DNA from: Pseudotabrizicola sediminis | GTDB taxonomy: Bacteria > Pseudomonadota > Alphaproteobacteria > Rhodobacterales > Rhodobacteraceae | Direction: 5' to 3' | DNA length: 64,000 nt | NCBI RefSeq assembly: GCF_004745575.1 | Contig: NZ_RPEM01000010.1 | Location: 35,842-99,841, forward strand | Shown: piece by piece, positions 45,908-54,882 of the stretch | Position numbering within the stretch: the first letter of the stretch is position 1 | How the letters are laid out: each line of letters starts with the position of its first letter | Translations under genes and position numbers: made by a program | Notes under the pieces: generated by a model | Databases searched by the model: none | The model's input: the letters and a program-made list of their open reading frames with translations, nothing else | Told to the model about the DNA's origin: nothing

Positions 45908-45929
45908 CCCCTATCCATCCGGGTAGGGG
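45908..45929. promoter_or_regulatory. Inverted repeat upstream of alg44
   Basis: CCCCTATCC, spacer ATCC, GGGTAGGGG, directly after the stop of the AlgK-like gene and about 95 bases before alg44. It is nearly identical in both arms to the repeat in front of the FIST gene. Confidence 0.7.
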
Positions 45930-46024
45930 CGATCACCATCCGCACGTTAAGCCAATCCCCCTGCGGCCATGCTTTCGTAGCGGGTCACGGGTATTCAAGG
46001 AGCATCGGAAAAAGGGGCTTTGAC

Positions 46025-47419
46025 GTGAAAAGAGAGACCACATCGACAGTCAGAACGCAGGCAGCTGGCGCTGTTCCGGGTTCGTCTGGTGTGCGGATCG
46101 ACCACGAGCGCCCCGCCCCCGATACAGAAGCCCACGTGATTGCACCGCTCATCCTGACATTGCCTGACGGTCGACGGCTGACGGCACGCAAATGGTCGCT
46201 CTCTGGAATCCGCGACGCGATTCTGACCGGCGAAGACCTGACCGACGCCCGGCTGATGATCCCGTTCCAGGGGATCGAAGTCGGATTTCCCGTCCTGTTG
46301 AACCCATCTGCGGACGGCACGTTCTGGGCCTTTGAGGGCCTAACGGGCCGCCAGCGTGAAGCACTCGGCTTGTTCTACCGCAACCTGATGACCGGCAAGA
46401 TGGCCGCGACGGATGAGGTGATCACAGCTCTTGATACGCCCGTGGATCTGGTCCCGATGGGCGAAACCGACGAGGAAAAGGCCGTCGGTATGGCAAAGGT
46501 CAAGCCGCGCGCGCTGCGGGTGGTCTGGAACCTTGTCTACTATACCCTGCTGCTGGCCGTAGTTGGTGGCTACCTTGGTTCTCTGGTCTGGAAACGGCTT
46601 GACCATGTACCTTTGTCAAACGCGCGATACGTCGCCCCCTATGTCGAATTGGCAGCCCCCAATGCAGGCTTTGTTGCCCAGATCGTGGCGGCCGATCAGA
46701 CGGCAGTGACGGCAGGTGCGCTTTTGATCCTCATGACCGATCCCGAGGCGGATGCGGGACTGGCCGATGTCCGTGGTCTGATCACGCAGGCAGAACGGCG
46801 GCTTGCCGATGTCGAAGCCCGTCAGAACGCTCATCTGGCGGGGCGGGCAGCCGCCCGGGCCGCGGCGGCTGATCCGGATCAATTCGATGCAGGCGTCTCG
46901 GTTTTGCCTGGCGACTTTCACGACATTCGGCAGCGACTTGAACAGGACGCGCGCATGATCGCACTGGAACTGCGCGCCCTGCGTGCCGAGCGCGGGCGTC
47001 TGCGCGACAGGGCCCGTGCTCTTGAAGTGCTTGCCCCCGCATCGGGGCGCGTCGATCGGGTTCTGGTGGCACAAGCGGCATATCAGCGTGTTGGCACGCC
47101 GCTCTTGGTATTCGAGACGGATGCCCCGCGCCGTGTCCTCGGCTGGCTTGACGCGTCAGAGGCGGCCCATGTCTGGCAGGGCATGCGCGCAAGCGTCCGC
47201 TACTCGGTGTCGGGCGAGACACGCACTGCTGCTGCGACCGTGACCGCAATAGAGGCCGGGACCGACCCGATGCGCCCAGATGCTTACGGTCTGGTTGTTC
47301 ATCTGGAGTTGGCGGGTCTGACCTTGGCCGACACCCGGGCGCTTTTGCCCCACAATGCCGCAGTCGAGGTCCGTCTGCACCGCGATCTTGCGCAGCGTTG
47401 GTTCGGGATCGGGGATTGA
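46025..47419 (+). CDS. alg44: Alg44-like PilZ/HlyD co-polymerase
   Basis: 464 residues from a GTG at 46025 preceded by AAGGGG. PilZ-like cytosolic domain (about 36-130), one membrane helix (about 165-188, LVYYTLLLAVVGGYLGSLVW) and a HlyD-like periplasmic part with coiled coil (about 240-330) and beta domains (VLAPASGRVDRVLVAQAAYQ). In Pseudomonas, Alg44 binds c-di-GMP and activates the synthase Alg8. Here the PilZ signature is degenerate: the D/NxSxxG motif reads KWSLSG (56-61), with Lys for Asp/Asn, and no canonical RxxxR precedes it. Control by c-di-GMP is therefore uncertain. The stop is one base from the alg8 start. Confidence 0.85.
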   Translation: MKRETTSTVRTQAAGAVPGSSGVRIDHERPAPDTEAHVIAPLILTLPDGRRLTARKWSLSGIRDAILTGEDLTDARLMIPFQGIEVGFPVLLNPSADGTFWAFEGLTGRQREALGLFYRNLMTGKMAATDEVITALDTPVDLVPMGETDEEKAVGMAKVKPRALRVVWNLVYYTLLLAVVGGYLGSLVWKRLDHVPLSNARYVAPYVELAAPNAGFVAQIVAADQTAVTAGALLILMTDPEADAGLADVRGLITQAERRLADVEARQNAHLAGRAAARAAAADPDQFDAGVSVLPGDFHDIRQRLEQDARMIALELRALRAERGRLRDRARALEVLAPASGRVDRVLVAQAAYQRVGTPLLVFETDAPRRVLGWLDASEAAHVWQGMRASVRYSVSGETRTAAATVTAIEAGTDPMRPDAYGLVVHLELAGLTLADTRALLPHNAAVEVRLHRDLAQRWFGIGD

Positions 47420-47420
47420 G

Positions 47421-48992
47421 ATGGAGGCCCCGCATGGCGACTACGCCTTTTCAAAGCACCTGAATGCTTGGCTATCAGAACTGCGCCGCCCGGCCCCTCG
47501 CGGTCTGGCCAAATGGACGCCGCGCTTCCTTGTCCATTTTGCAGCACTTTGGGCTGTCATCGCGACCCTTGCGACCCTCACCCCGAACCGCTTCTTTGAT
47601 CCCGACCTGCGCCATATCACGATTGCCCTTGGCGTTCTTGGCACCTGGCGCTTTGGCTGGTGGTTCACCCACGCGATGCGCGCAGAGTATTACCGCCGCC
47701 TTAAATGGCCGCCGATGCGGCGGGCAGCTTCTGCGCTTTGGGCAGCAGGCTGGCGTCCACGCCGTGTGCATATCCAGATGACCACCTACTACGAAGAACC
47801 GGCAATCACCCGCGCGGTCATCGGCTCGATTCTGCAACAGGTCCGGCGCGAGGGAATCCCGGTCTCGCTCTGGATCGGCACCGGTTCCTCCTATGACGAA
47901 CTTATCATCCGCGAATATGTGGAAATGCACGGCGCCGACCTGCCCGCAGGCCTGATGGATCTGACCTTTGTCCGCCAGAACCAGCCCGGCAAGCGCATGG
48001 CCATTGGTTTGATTCTGCGCGGCATGGCGCGACGGGGCGTGGACCCTGACGATCTTGTGATCTTCATGGATGGGGACGCGGTCTATGGCGGCGACGTCAT
48101 GGAAAAGACCCTGTCGATGTTTGGCGCGGACCCTGAGTTGCAGGCCCTGACCACGGATGAAGAGGTCATGTGCTATGGCCCGCGCTGGATCGGCGCATGG
48201 CTGGAGATGCGGTTTGCCCAGCGGAGGCTCGCCATGCAATCCCACGCAGTCTCAGATCGCGTGCTGACCCTAACCGGCCGCATGAGCATGTTTCGCGCCC
48301 GCTACATCGTGGACCCGAAGTTCATCCGCACCATTGAGGCCGACCACCTGGACCACTGGCTTTGGGGCCGGTTCCGGTTCCTGTCTGGCGATGACAAGTC
48401 GACCTGGTACCATCTGCTGTCGAAGAAGGCGAAGATGATCTATGTCCCGGATGCCACGGTTTACACGATCGAGGTCATCAAGGGTTCTGGCATGGACCGA
48501 ATGGTGCAGAACTTTCGCCGCTGGTCGGGCAATATGCTGCGCAACGGTGCCCGAGCCATCGCCCTTGGTCCGCGCGCCATGCCGTTCTTCATCTGGTGGT
48601 GCATCGTGGACCAGCGCATTGCGATGTGGACGATGATGGTCAGCCCGGTCATGGCGATCTTTGCCACAATCATCGACCCGATCTACATCTGGAATGTGTT
48701 GATTTGGCTGGTGGCGTCGCGACTTGTCCTTTCGACCTTCCTGTTCACCTACGCCCGAAAGCCCGATCTGTCCTGGCCGTTTATCCTGTATTTCAACCAG
48801 TTCATCAACGCGGGCGTGAAGATCTACATGATCTTTCATTTGTCCAAACAGAAATGGTCGAACCGTGGCAATCAAAGTGCTGGCGAGGGCAAGGGAATGC
48901 GCGAGCGTATTGCCCTTGTGCAACTGGGCGCCACATTCATGGCATTCGTGACGGGCCTTGCCGTCTACGCGGGTGTACTGCCCTCACCGTGA
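47421..48992 (+). CDS. alg8: Alg8-like mannuronan synthase (GT2 glycosyltransferase)
   Basis: 523 residues from the ATG at 47421, one base after the alg44 stop (the open frame from 47355 overlaps alg44 and is not used). It polymerises GDP-mannuronate across the inner membrane. N-terminal helices lie at about 32-75. The GT2 domain has FMDGDAVYGG (DxD-type metal motif), a catalytic-base region EADHLDHWLWG and the acceptor/product motif QNFRRW. It ends with multiple C-terminal helices (IWWCIVDQRIAMWTMM and following). The HLSKQKWSNRG tail is close to Alg8. Together with alg44 it defines the locus as alginate or polymannuronate. Confidence 0.9.
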   Translation: MEAPHGDYAFSKHLNAWLSELRRPAPRGLAKWTPRFLVHFAALWAVIATLATLTPNRFFDPDLRHITIALGVLGTWRFGWWFTHAMRAEYYRRLKWPPMRRAASALWAAGWRPRRVHIQMTTYYEEPAITRAVIGSILQQVRREGIPVSLWIGTGSSYDELIIREYVEMHGADLPAGLMDLTFVRQNQPGKRMAIGLILRGMARRGVDPDDLVIFMDGDAVYGGDVMEKTLSMFGADPELQALTTDEEVMCYGPRWIGAWLEMRFAQRRLAMQSHAVSDRVLTLTGRMSMFRARYIVDPKFIRTIEADHLDHWLWGRFRFLSGDDKSTWYHLLSKKAKMIYVPDATVYTIEVIKGSGMDRMVQNFRRWSGNMLRNGARAIALGPRAMPFFIWWCIVDQRIAMWTMMVSPVMAIFATIIDPIYIWNVLIWLVASRLVLSTFLFTYARKPDLSWPFILYFNQFINAGVKIYMIFHLSKQKWSNRGNQSAGEGKGMRERIALVQLGATFMAFVTGLAVYAGVLPSP

Positions 48993-49505
48993 TCTGGATT
49001 GAGCTGCCTGCGACAATCGCGGCACGATGGCCTTGACGGTCAGTAGAAACCCACGTCCTGGACGTCGATCCGGGCGTCGTGGTCCCGGCCGTAGGCAACG
49101 ACGGCGACCGAGGCCACGCTGCCCGGCCGGGGTACATTACGCAAGAGCGCGCCGGAGGCGGAGAAGGTGTCTAGGTTCCAGACTTCGGTAATGGGGCCGT
49201 ACCAGTCAAGTGGTTTTGCGCACGCGAGATCGGCCGCAGGGGTGCGGTTTTGACATCGGATCGTTGTGGCCGCCCTGCCATCACTGCCGCCTTCGTGTGA
49301 GATCATCCCGGGTGCATGCTTCGGTCCGTGGTCGGCGCGATGGCCGCCAACATGATGCTGGTTCAATGCAATTCCGATGTGCCCATCTCATAGGCGTGCT
49401 CGAAGGTGATCGGCCACAGTCTGGACCACGGCATCATCGGAACCGCGTCCCTGGGGGACCTCGAAGGCCTGCGCTCAGACAGGCAGCGGTTGGGAACCTG
49501 GGTCG
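48993..49505. other. Region after alg8 with an unidentified C-terminal remnant
   Basis: About 510 bases. On the minus strand, 49040-49260 encodes a plausible protein end (ITEVWNLDTFSASGALLRNV, then SVASVAVVAYGRDHDARIDV, DVGFY stop). The frame has no start of its own and loses sense upstream. None of the later alginate genes (algE, algG, algX, algL, algI/J/F) is present. Confidence 0.4.
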
Positions 49506-50537
49506 TCAGGCCGCATGAGGCACGACCAGGTCCGACCGGAACGCGGTATCATCCATCCACATCCGGTGAAGGATCACCCCGATGCGCCGCGCCAAGGCGA
49601 CCATGGCGCGTTTCGCACCGCGACGGCGAGCGATCTGGGCTACCCATGTTCTCAGCCAAGTCGAACGTCCACGATGCATCATGACGGTCGCGGCCTGGCA
49701 GAGCGCACGGCGCAGGCTGACATCGCCCGCCTTGGTGATCCCGCCCGAGACGTCGCGCTCCCCAGACTGGTTTCGCGAGGGCGTCAGGCCAACCCATGGC
49801 CCCTCCTTCTTCGAGGACGTGAACCTGGAGGGATCGTCGACGGCTGATCGGTAGGTCAGAGCGACAACCGCGCCGACCCCCGGCATCGACATCAGCCGAT
49901 GGCAAACGGGATCATCCTGGGCCAGTTGGCGAACACGGCGCTCCAGTCCCGCCAGTTCCTGCCGTAAAAAGGACCGCGCGCGGAGCAGCGGTCCCGTCGC
50001 TGCCAACAGCATGGGATTGCCTGCTACCAGTTCACGGATGCGCTGCTCGAACCGCCCCCGAGAGATGGCATCGACCTTGAGCCCAAAGTTTCGCAAGAGC
50101 CCGCGCAGAGACATTTCCAAGGCAATAAAGCCTTGTTGCACGGCCTTGCGGGCACCAAGCACGGCGCGAACTTCTTGCGCCGAGACGGACTTGCAGTGGA
50201 CCGGCCGGAACCAGCCGAGGTGAAGCAGGCGCGCAATACCCTCGGCGTCCCGACGATCGGTCTTGATCGGCATGGCTTTCAGCGCCCCCTTCACCTGCCG
50301 GGTCTCCATCAGCACGACGTCCAGTCCCGCTTCGGTCAGCCCGCGGTGCAACCATTGCGACAGGGGGCCGGCTTCAAGACCGATAGCGGCGATGGTGCCG
50401 TCCAGCTCCCTCATCCACCGTGTCAGCGCTTCCGGCTCGCTGGCCGCCTGCGCCTCCCTCACGATCTTCCCATGCTCGTTGATCACGCAGATCGCGGTCT
50501 TCTCCAGCGACACGTCCAGTCCGACAAACAGTTTCAT
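49506..50537 (-). CDS. IS110-family transposase, intact
   Basis: 343 residues. DEDD RuvC-like domain at the N-terminus (MKLFVGLDVSLEKTAICVI, IGLEAGPLSQWL, KTDRRDAEGIARLL) and C-terminal Tnp20 domain (LMSMPGVGAVVALTYRSAV, VGLTPSRNQSGERDVSGGIT, with the catalytic Ser). No frameshift or stop: the only transposase in the window that looks complete. IS110 elements lack obvious terminal repeats, so the element ends were not placed. Confidence 0.92.
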   Translation of the reverse strand: MKLFVGLDVSLEKTAICVINEHGKIVREAQAASEPEALTRWMRELDGTIAAIGLEAGPLSQWLHRGLTEAGLDVVLMETRQVKGALKAMPIKTDRRDAEGIARLLHLGWFRPVHCKSVSAQEVRAVLGARKAVQQGFIALEMSLRGLLRNFGLKVDAISRGRFEQRIRELVAGNPMLLAATGPLLRARSFLRQELAGLERRVRQLAQDDPVCHRLMSMPGVGAVVALTYRSAVDDPSRFTSSKKEGPWVGLTPSRNQSGERDVSGGITKAGDVSLRRALCQAATVMMHRGRSTWLRTWVAQIARRRGAKRAMVALARRIGVILHRMWMDDTAFRSDLVVPHAA

Positions 50538-50649
50538 CCCGCAGTCCTCCCGATGGATCCAATACGGGAATGGCGCCAGCTTGCCGTCGGTTTGGCAACA
50601 GTAACGGACGAATCGCGACGCAGGCCCCGTTACAGCATCTCATTGATTG
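50538..50649. other. Spacer between two transposase genes
   Basis: Short noncoding stretch, probably the end of the IS110 copy and the 3' flank of the IS5 fragment. IS110 elements often carry the guide-RNA-encoding region in the noncoding end next to the transposase start, so this or the 3' end may hold it. Confidence 0.3.
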
Positions 50650-51098
50650 TCAAAGCCAGAACATGACGGTTGCGGCGAGTGCGACGGCGGAGAGGAAGGT
50701 CTTCGCACATCTGTCGTATCGTGTAGCGACGCGGCGTCAGTCCTTGAGCCTGCCGAACATGATCTCGAGGCGATTGCGCCGTTTGTAGCGGCGCTTGTCG
50801 TAACGGATAGCTTTGCTGCGCGACTTCCGGCCTGGGATGCATGGCTTTATCCCCTTGTCTTTCAACGCTTCCCGGAACCAGTCCGCGTCGTATCTCCGAT
50901 CTGCGATCAGCCATTCGGCGGCGGGCAGGCTGCCCAGCAGAGCCGCCGCGCCGGTGTAGTCGCTGACCTGGCCCGCCGTAATGAAGAACCGCAGCGGACG
51001 ACCCTTCGCGTCGGTGACGGCGTGCAGCTTGGTGTTCAACCCGCCTTTCGTGCGCCCGATCTGACGCCCGCGCTGATCGTCAGGCCCCCCTTTTTCGC
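50650..51098 (-). pseudogene. IS5-family transposase C-terminal half, with a nonsense codon
   Basis: Minus strand from about 51098: DQRGRQIGRTKGGLNTKLHA, then AEWLIADRRYDADWFREAL and RRNRLEIMFGRLKD. A TGA at 50737 stands where Trp (DWRRVATRYDRC) is expected; the frame continues through AKTFLSAVALAATVMFWL to a stop at 50650. Gly before the catalytic YDAD is replaced by Arg. The N-terminal half is replaced by an IS481 fragment. Confidence 0.8.
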
Positions 51099-51443
51099 CC
51101 GCAAGCGCGAGATGCCATGCCGCTGCAGGCAGCGGTGCAGCGCAGATCGCGTCAGGTGGGGGATGGACGGCTGCAGGGCGTAAAGGCAATCGTCCAATGG
51201 CAGCAGCGTATGGTGCCGGAATGCTACGACCATCGCCTCCTCCGCCTCGGTCAGAACGGTGGATCGTGGCTCCGAAGGACCAGTCTCCATATCCTCGACC
51301 GTCGCGCGCTTGCGCCACTTCGCCACGGTCTTGGGATTAATGCCCAACTCCCGGCTCAGTTGCGCGAGCGAAGCTTGCGATCGCTGTATTGCTGCTCTGA
51401 CGGCGTGCGTGGTCGTGGCGCTGCCGTGACGAACTTGTCCCAT
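51099..51443 (-). pseudogene. IS481-family transposase N-terminal fragment
   Basis: MGQVRHGSATTTHAVRAAIQ and SLAQLSRELGINPKTVAKWR (helix-turn-helix), to SALHRCLQRHGISRL, are the head of an IS481 transposase. The match ends at ISRL (51102-51104), where IS5 sequence begins. The DDE domain is absent. Confidence 0.8.
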
Positions 51444-51611
51444 AGGGCATCCTTCCATTCCAAAGAAAGGATCGCACCATTAAACCGTGGGATCAAACAC
51501 CTAGCTACACGGCAAAGCTTTTCAATTGCGGTGCAGAGCCCATCGTAGCCGTTGCGCTTCGCCGATGCTGCTCCTTCCGGCAAGTGTCTTCGGCCCGGTG
51601 GGTGTACTGCC

Positions 51612-52025
51612 ATGCAAGCGGCATTCAAGGGCTTGTCCGAACCGCAAAAGGCCAAAGTTGCCAAGGTGGCCGCGAAGTCGCGCGCGCGCGCGAATGGGCC
51701 GGAAATGGACGTTGAATTCAAAGATGGTGCGGTGGTTATCCGATACAGCCGCGAAGAACCGGACCTAGCTGCAATTCTCTTGATGGTCGATATGGCAACC
51801 TGTGACCCGCATTTTTTCGCCGGGGTGACGGGCCAGATTGCGACCATCGGGGCGCAGGGCCGCAAGACCGACCAAGGCGCAAGCAACTTCCTGCTGTCGG
51901 TTGTCCGGGCGGTGCAGCCCCGCGACGAACTGGAAAGCCTGTTGGCGGTGCAGATGGGGGCAATTCACAGCGAAACCATGATGATGGCGCGGCGGCTCAA
52001 GTGTAAAGTGCAGATGGGTTCGTAG
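51612..52025 (+). CDS. Hypothetical protein, possibly truncated
   Basis: 137 residues from MQAAFKGLSEPQKAKVAKVAAKS. Conserved-looking body: EFKDGAVVIRYSREEPDLAA, MATCDPHFFAGVTGQIATIG, NFLLSVVRAVQPRDELESLL, HSETMMMARRL. I recognise no function. The last few residues (KCKVQMGS) may come from adjacent IS sequence, since an IS110 relic begins about 200 bases on. The open frame extends back to 51552. Confidence 0.55.
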   Translation: MQAAFKGLSEPQKAKVAKVAAKSRARANGPEMDVEFKDGAVVIRYSREEPDLAAILLMVDMATCDPHFFAGVTGQIATIGAQGRKTDQGASNFLLSVVRAVQPRDELESLLAVQMGAIHSETMMMARRLKCKVQMGS

Positions 52026-52231
52026 TCGGATGCTGTCATCTGTCCGGCCTGTGATTGCGGCGTTATGGCCGCTGGCCTGCATGGGAGTTCGCGGATCGAA
52101 GCCAGATCAGGTTTTGCGTGCTCGTGGCACATTGCAAGATTCTGGTTTGTTCGACCCCGTCTCGCCGACTGTTGTGCCCCGCTTTCCTTCGACCTCCTAC
52201 GTCCCCGACAGCCTCTGGCGCAGTTTTAGCG

Positions 52232-53261
52232 TTATGCCGCCGCTGCCACCGGAGCCCTAAGTCCTCCTTCTTCATCAACACCGCCCATACGATCCGAGCT
52301 GTCTTGTTGGCTTGCGCGACGATGACCAGCATGCGTGCCTTGCGCGCGAGCATGCGGTCCAACCAAGAGCTGGAGGCTGCACCTCGGCGGTTAGCACGCA
52401 GCACGACGGCGCTGCTGCCGATTATGAGCAGCCGTCGTAATGTCCGCTCGCCCATTTTGGAGATAGAGCCCAGTTTCTGCTTGCCACCAGTCGACATTTG
52501 CCGCGGTGTAAGCCCCAGCCAGGCCGCAAAATCCCGCGCGCGCTTGAAGTGCTCGGGCAGAGGCGCCAAGGCAGCGATGGCTGTCGCCGCAATCGGCCCG
52601 ATGCCTGGGATCGTCATGAGCCGCCGCGCAACTTCGTCTTCACGTGCGCGCTTCTTGGTCTCGTGATCCAACGCGTCGATCTGCTGATCAAGATGACCAA
52701 GTGTCGTCAACATAACCTTGAACATCGCGAGTGCTTCCTCAGGCAGCGACCGCCCCATCTCGTCTTCGAAATGATCGGCAAGGATGGCGACATGCCCGCG
52801 GCCTTGTGGTGCCACCCAGCCATACTCAGTCAGGTGACCTTGCAGCGCGTTGATTAGCTGGCTGCGCTGGCGGACCAGTAGATCCCTGGTGCGGAAGATC
52901 ATGGCTGAGGCCTGCTGTTGCTCGTCTTAACTGCTACAAAGCGCATACTAGGCCGTTGTGCTGCCTCACAAATCGCTTCGGCGTCAGCGGCATCGTGCTT
53001 CTGCCGCTTCACGAACGGCTTCACGTAAGCCGGCGGAATCAACCGAACGTCATGGCCCCGCTGCGTAAGCTGACGGGCCCAATGGTGCGCGCCGCCACAG
53101 CCTTCCAGTGCAACCATACATGGCGGCTGCGAGGCAAAGAACTCCAGCAGCTTCGCACGCCGGATCTTCCGACTGAAGACCATGCGGCCATCAGCGTCAG
53201 CTCCGTGCGCGTGGAAAACATGCTTCGCGATGTCCAGTCCAATTGTGATAATTTCCTTCAC
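52232..53261 (-). pseudogene. IS110-family transposase, two frameshifts
   Basis: The N-terminal part MKEIITIGLDIAKHVFHAHG to RFVAVKT is followed by a one-base loss near 52905. The rest continues in another frame: EQQQASAMIFRTRDLLVRQR, then FAAWLGLTPRQMSTGGKQKL. Near 52262 a second frame change separates VLMKKED from the proper end LRAPVAAAA, with a stop at 52232. Different from the IS110 copies at 28.7 and 49.5 kb in sequence, closer to the first. Confidence 0.85.
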
Positions 53262-53334
53262 GGACGCCTCCCTTAGGTGATGTTCAACGACTCACTTTGG
53301 CACAAATATGCCGTTTGGGGGCGTCCACCCCATC

Positions 53335-53785
53335 GGGTCTGCAGGAGGGTGGCGAGCATGGCCCAGTTTTCGGCGCCAGTTTCGTTACCTGCAAAGAGCG
53401 TTTTTGTTTGTTAGGGCAACTGGACGGATCTGTTTCTCGACCGGGTTGGTGTCCAGTTCCAGCATGCCGTCATCGAGGAAGCGGGTCAGGCCTGGCCAGT
53501 GTGCCAGGGTGTTGCGGATATCCTCGGCGAGCAGGGATTTCTGCGGGATGCGCGAGAGCTGTGCTTCCAGCCACGGTTTGAGCGCGGCGATGATCTGGGC
53601 CGCATGTTCACGCCGGGCGGCAAGGCGCGAGACCGCCTCTTTGCCCCACACGGACTAGTCGATCTGGTAAAGGAATACGATCTGACGCAGCATCTCTTCG
53701 GCTCTTGGGGAGACATCGCTCTCGAAGCGTTTCATGAAGCGGCGGCGGACATGCGTCCAGCAATAGACCACCACGCCTTGTCAAC
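53335..53785 (-). pseudogene. IS66-family transposase (TnpC) C-terminal remnant
   Basis: Minus strand: VYCWTHVRRRFMKRFESDVS, then a TAG before SVWGKEAVSRLAARREHAAQ, then LLAEDIRNTLAHWPGLTRFL, LELDTNPVEKQIRPVAL. After a frame change come FAGNETGAENWAMLATLLQT and RWGG. This is the end of an IS66 TnpC. The other IS66 genes are absent. Confidence 0.8.
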
Positions 53786-53892
53786 GATAACGAAGCATAG
53801 CGCAACCAATGCAAATAGTTTCGTCCTCGGCTCTTTATTGCCGGATATTCTGTGTATAGTTCCGGGGGCGAAGGTAAATTGGCGAGCATTGC

Positions 53893-54882
53893 GTGGCAGT
53901 TACACTTAAAGATGTGGCCGTACTTGCGGGAGTGTCGACATCCGCGGTATCGCGCACGTTTACCGATGGCGCGTCAGTGTCGCCGAAGACCCGCATCAAG
54001 GTCGAAGCGGCGGCAAATACTCTCGGTTATGCACCTAATGCGCTGGCGTCCAGCCTTACCACCGGGCGCACCAAGTTGATCGGGTTGATCGTGAACAACT
54101 TTCAAAATCCGCTGATCCTTGAGGTCTTTGACCTTTTCACCCGTGGCCTGCAAGATCGAGGCTTGCGGCCGCTACTTGTAAATCTCAGCGATGCAACCTC
54201 TGCTGCCGCCTCCTTGCGGATGTTGCGGCAATATTCGGTCGATGGCGTGATCGTGGCCTCCTCCACCTTGCCATCCAGCTTTGCCGCATCTTTCAAGAGC
54301 GCCGGGCTACCGGTTGTGCATGCCTTCGGGCGCTGCTCGGCATCGCCCGATGTGAACGTGGTTGGCATTGACAACATAGCCTGTGGCCGGATGGCGGCAG
54401 AGGCGCTGATGCAGCGTGGTTACCATCATGTGGCATTTCTAGGCGGACCGGAAGCCGCTACCTCGACGCAAGACCGCGCCATGGGGTTTCTGGGCGCGTT
54501 GGCAGCGCATCCCGACGTCTCGGCAAGCACCAGCTATGCCAGCGCATACACGTTCGATGCAGGCCGTGCCGAGATGGAGCGTTTGCTGGCTTCTCCGCCT
54601 GCTGAGGCGTATTTTTGCGGAGATGATCTCTTGGCCGTCGGTGCGCTGAGCGCCTTGCAGGACGCGGGCCAGTCGGTGCCCGGCGATGTCGGCCTGATCG
54701 GACTGAACGATATGGAAATGGCGCGCTGGCAGAATATCGGGCTGACCACGATCCGCCAGCCAGTCGCGCAGATCATCGAAGCAGCCATTGATTTGGTGGT
54801 GATGACGATCGAGGAGCCCGACCGTCATCCCGAAAACCGTATTTTCCCCTGCCGCGTGATCGAGCGGCACACGCTTCGTTAG
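53893..54882 (+). CDS. LacI-family transcriptional regulator of inositol genes
   Basis: 329 residues from a GTG at 53893. Helix-turn-helix at about 4-50 (TLKDVAVLAGVSTSAVSRTF, with hinge PNALASSLTTGRT), then a periplasmic-binding-protein-like sensor domain (LIGLIVNNFQNPLILEVFDL, VVGIDNIACGRMAAEALMQR, YFCGDDLLAVGALSALQD). It ends convergent with the dehydrogenase cluster. The perfect palindrome at 58070-58085 in the divergent iol promoter is a LacI-type operator and its likely target. The effector is probably an inositol intermediate (inference). Confidence 0.88.
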   Translation: MAVTLKDVAVLAGVSTSAVSRTFTDGASVSPKTRIKVEAAANTLGYAPNALASSLTTGRTKLIGLIVNNFQNPLILEVFDLFTRGLQDRGLRPLLVNLSDATSAAASLRMLRQYSVDGVIVASSTLPSSFAASFKSAGLPVVHAFGRCSASPDVNVVGIDNIACGRMAAEALMQRGYHHVAFLGGPEAATSTQDRAMGFLGALAAHPDVSASTSYASAYTFDAGRAEMERLLASPPAEAYFCGDDLLAVGALSALQDAGQSVPGDVGLIGLNDMEMARWQNIGLTTIRQPVAQIIEAAIDLVVMTIEEPDRHPENRIFPCRVIERHTLR

